Assembly (NCBI GenBank): GCA_035551455.1
Contig: DASZMZ010000123.1
Location: forward strand, 1 to 24,923
Origin: Sulfopaludibacter sp035551455
GTDB taxonomy: Bacteria; Acidobacteriota; Terriglobia; Bryobacterales; Bryobacteraceae
Direction: 5' to 3'
DNA: 24,923 bases
Part shown: positions 23,258 to 24,923 of the stretch, piece by piece
Numbering within the stretch: the first letter of the stretch is position 1
How the letters are laid out: each line of letters begins with the position of its first letter
Position numbers and translations under genes: made by a program
Notes under the pieces: model-generated
The model's database searches: none
What the model was told of the DNA's origin: nothing
The model's input: only the letters and a program-made list of their open reading frames with translations

Positions 23258-24338
23258 GGATCAGCACCTCTTGGTTTTCTTTCTCCACCAAAGCGGCGAA
23301 CTTGGCCTCCACAAATGCCAGCACTTCTTCCGCCGAAGGAGCGTTGCCGCCCACGCGGCTGTAAAACTCCACCGGACGCCGGCCTTCCAGCGCCAGCCGT
23401 ACATCGTCGCGCAGCTGACCCGTGCTCATCTCTACCACCGCAAAGGCCCGCGCCCGCTTGCTCAATTGCCGGATCTGCTCCGTCGGGAACGGAAACAGCG
23501 TGATCGGCCGCAGCAGCCCCACGCGGATCCCGTGCCGCCTCGCCTCTTCCACCACCCCCTTCAGAATGCGGCCCACAATCCCATATCCCACCAGCACGAT
23601 ATCGGCATCCTCGGTACGCCAGCATTCCGCCCGCGTCTCGCGCCGCTCGGCCTCCTGATACTTGGCCTCCAACTTGCGGACGTGCTGCTCCAGCTTGTCA
23701 GCTTCCAGGAAAATCGAACTCACCAGGTTGCGCCGGGTTTCCTTCGTGCCCGTCACCGCCCAATCCGCCGGAGGGGCGATGGGCCGCGGTTCGGCGAACG
23801 TTACCGGCTCCATCATCTGCCCGATGAAGCCGTCGGCCAGCACCACTGCGGGATTGCGATACCGCTCGGCCAGGTCGAAAGCCAGAGTCGTCAGGTCGGC
23901 CATTTCCTGCACGGAATCCGGCGCCAGCACCAGTGTTTTGTAGTTGCCGTGGCCGCCGCCCTTCACAATCTGGTTGTAGTCGCCCTGTTCGGGAGCAATG
24001 TTGCCCAGTCCCGGTCCCCCGCGCATGATGTCTGCGATCACGCACGGCAACTCCGCGCCTGCCAGATAGCTGAAGCCTTCCTGCATCAGGCTGATGCCGG
24101 GTCCGCTGGATGCCGTCATGGAGCGGACACCCGCGGCTGCCCCGCCGTACAACATGTTGATCGCCGCCACTTCGCTTTCGGCCTGCACGAACACGCCGCC
24201 GGCTCGTGGAAAGTAGAGCGCCGCCGCTTCGGCAATCTCGCTGGCGGGCGTGATGGGGTAGCCGTAGAAAGCGCGCGCTCCGGCCAGCACCGCCGCCTTC
24301 ACAATGGCTTCATTGCCTTTGGTCAATTGTGGGTTCAT
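23250..24338 (-). CDS. vorB: 2-Oxoacid:ferredoxin oxidoreductase alpha subunit, Vor type
   Basis: A 362-residue alpha subunit of the 2-oxoacid:ferredoxin oxidoreductase. KGNEAIVKAAVLAGARAFYG, YPITPASEI, and VQAESEVAAINMLYGGAAAG form the pyrimidine-binding domain. SSGPGISLMQEG and RGGPGLGNIAPEQGDYNQ are typical of the 2-ketoisovalerate (Vor) branch rather than the pyruvate enzyme. The C-terminal domain follows (LVGYGIVGRILKGVVEEARR). I chose ATG 24338 with GGA before it. A TTG 21 codons upstream would overlap the ferredoxin gene and adds unlikely residues. The gap to the ferredoxin gene is 11 bases, and the 3' end overlaps the beta-gamma gene. The substrate choice (2-oxoisovalerate versus 2-oxoglutarate) is from recalled similarity and should be treated as likely only. 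Confidence 0.9.
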   Translation of the reverse strand: MNPQLTKGNEAIVKAAVLAGARAFYGYPITPASEIAEAAALYFPRAGGVFVQAESEVAAINMLYGGAAAGVRSMTASSGPGISLMQEGFSYLAGAELPCVIADIMRGGPGLGNIAPEQGDYNQIVKGGGHGNYKTLVLAPDSVQEMADLTTLAFDLAERYRNPAVVLADGFIGQMMEPVTFAEPRPIAPPADWAVTGTKETRRNLVSSIFLEADKLEQHVRKLEAKYQEAERRETRAECWRTEDADIVLVGYGIVGRILKGVVEEARRHGIRVGLLRPITLFPFPTEQIRQLSKRARAFAVVEMSTGQLRDDVRLALEGRRPVEFYSRVGGNAPSAEEVLAFVEAKFAALVEKENQEVLIHG

Positions 24339-24349
24339 GGCGTTTCCTT

Positions 24350-24589
24350 TCAAGCCGCTACGGGCCGCCGCAAGACCGCGATGCCGCCCGGCTCCGGACA
24401 AGCGTAGAAGCAGATGCCGCAGCCTGTGCAGCCCGCCCCCAGATACTCAGCGGTATGGTAGCCGTAGTGGTTCAGCCGCTCGCCCAGACGCAGCACTTTG
24501 GGCGGACAGGCTTCCACGCACAGTCCACAGCCTTTGCACTCTTCGGAATTGAATTCCACCATTCCGCGATCCAGCTTCTGGTTCGTCAT
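24350..24589 (-). CDS. Two [4Fe-4S] ferredoxin subunit of the 2-oxoacid oxidoreductase
   Basis: A 79-residue delta-type subunit with two cluster motifs: CKGCGLCVEACPPKVL and CTGCGICFYACPEPGGI, eight cysteines in all. It passes electrons from the TPP site of the oxidoreductase to external ferredoxin. ATG 24589 gives MTNQKLDRGMVEFNSEECKGC, the usual short lead before the first cluster. The frame is open 37 residues further upstream, but that part overlaps the CoA-transferase gene and is not ferredoxin-like. GAGG, overlapping the TGA of the CoA-transferase gene, is placed as ribosome-binding site, and the gap is 10 bases. Its position as first gene of the fd-alpha-betagamma set matches the vor/kor operon order. 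Confidence 0.92.
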   Translation of the reverse strand: MTNQKLDRGMVEFNSEECKGCGLCVEACPPKVLRLGERLNHYGYHTAEYLGAGCTGCGICFYACPEPGGIAVLRRPVAA

Positions 24590-24599
24590 GATCGATACC

Positions 24600-24923
24600 T
24601 CACACCAGCGCACCGTTCCGTTCCACTGCTCGGTCCAGATGGTGAGTGCGCTCGGCAAAATCCCACAATGCATCGCGGAACTTCGGGTCCGCGATGCCAA
24701 TCAGCGCTTCGGCCCTCTGCCGCAGCGTCTTGCCGCGCAGATACGCCACGCCATGTTCCGTCACTACGTAATGCACGTCGCTGCGCGTGGTCACCACGCC
24801 CGACCCCGGATCCAGCATGGGCACAATCCGCGACACCGTCCCGTTCTTCGCAGTAGAAGGCAGCGCAATCACCGGCTTGCCGCCCTTCGAACGGCCGGCC
24901 CCTCGCATGAAATCAAGCTGTCC
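24600..24923 (-). CDS. Acetyl-CoA hydrolase/4-hydroxybutyrate CoA-transferase, 3' end
   Basis: Partial gene: the 5' part lies beyond the window, and the frame is open to the edge with GQLDFMRGAGRSKGGKPVIA. The visible 107 residues match the C-terminal domain of the acetyl-CoA hydrolase/transferase family: SKGGKPVIALPSTAKNG, SRIVPMLDPGSGVVTTRSDV, HYVVTEHGVAYLRGKTLRQR and AEALIGIADPKFRDAL. Such enzymes move CoA between carboxylic acids via a glutamyl-CoA intermediate; the catalytic Glu is not in view. It is 10 bases upstream of the ferredoxin gene and likely belongs to the same operon, so it may use the acyl-CoA produced by the oxidoreductase. Confidence 0.88.
   Translation of the reverse strand, partial: GQLDFMRGAGRSKGGKPVIALPSTAKNGTVSRIVPMLDPGSGVVTTRSDVHYVVTEHGVAYLRGKTLRQRAEALIGIADPKFRDALWDFAERTHHLDRAVERNGALV

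Noticed and set aside
23250..24401. TTG 24401 as start of the alpha subunit
   Set aside because: It would add 21 residues unlike the family and overlap the ferredoxin gene; ATG 24338 has a GGA before it and gives the standard N-terminus.
21797..24589. Pyruvate:ferredoxin oxidoreductase
   Set aside because: The alpha subunit wording (QAESEVAAINM, GGPGLGNIAPEQGDY) resembles the 2-ketoisovalerate branch, and the split alpha / beta-gamma layout is not the single-chain pyruvate enzyme.
1..24923. CRISPR arrays, tRNA or rRNA genes, insertion sequences, prophage genes
   Set aside because: I looked for repeated spacers, cloverleaf-like segments, transposase motifs and phage structural genes on both strands and saw none.

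Overview
The window looks like a chromosomal segment of a GC-rich Gram-negative bacterium. I would place it in Acidobacteriota, near the Solibacter/Bryobacter lineage. That placement is an inference from gene content: an anaerobic sulfatase maturase, a DUF362 protein with a twin-arginine leader, a large Lhr helicase, secreted proteins of unknown function and a Vor-type ferredoxin oxidoreductase. No rRNA is present to confirm it. It opens with dnaN and gyrB, so it probably lies near the replication origin, but dnaA is not in view and I see no DnaA-box cluster.

Layout. (1) 1-3744: promoter, dnaN, gyrB, plus strand, without recF between them. (2) 3772-7050: a secreted HExxH metallopeptidase-like protein, then, convergent and touching it, an anaerobic sulfatase-maturating radical SAM enzyme. 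(3) 7084-11166: a full-length Lhr-type helicase. (4) 11167-12927: a short, less GC-rich accessory island of small modules, mostly broken. It holds the C-terminal end of a BrnT toxin with an intact BrnA antitoxin, an intact ribbon-helix-helix antitoxin with a deleted and frameshifted PIN toxin, a second BrnA fragment running into a ParB-like DGHHR fragment, and an intact CX5R protein phosphatase coupled to it by ATGA. (5) 12935-16274, minus strand: a secreted protein of unknown function, a DUF362 protein and an FRG-domain protein, transcribed in that order with 1-3 nt gaps. (6) 16346-21054, plus strand: a PaaK/CapK-like adenylate-forming enzyme, a GNAT acyltransferase and an adenylation-thiolation-thioesterase (A-T-TE) protein, which together look like a small biosynthetic cluster. 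(7) 21065-24923, minus strand: the 3' end of an acetyl-CoA hydrolase/CoA-transferase, a two-cluster ferredoxin subunit, the alpha subunit and a fused beta-gamma subunit of a 2-oxoacid:ferredoxin oxidoreductase, and a VIT1/CCC1 metal transporter.

How the genes fit together. The oxidoreductase genes are spaced as one operon. They should convert a branched-chain or similar 2-oxoacid plus CoA to acyl-CoA with reduction of ferredoxin, and the neighbouring CoA-transferase/hydrolase could use or make the acyl-CoA. In the biosynthetic cluster, two adenylating enzymes and one acyltransferase surround a single carrier domain with its own thioesterase and no condensation domain. The adenylation domain has Ser where amino-acid-activating domains have the amino-group-binding Asp, so its substrate is probably not an alpha-amino acid.

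The most interesting parts are the 11.2-12.9 kb island and the A-T-TE cluster. In the island, antitoxins survive beside dead toxins, a perfect palindrome sits directly at a start codon, and a possible ParB-like/phosphatase pair is visible. All calls come from reading the sequence; no database search was run.
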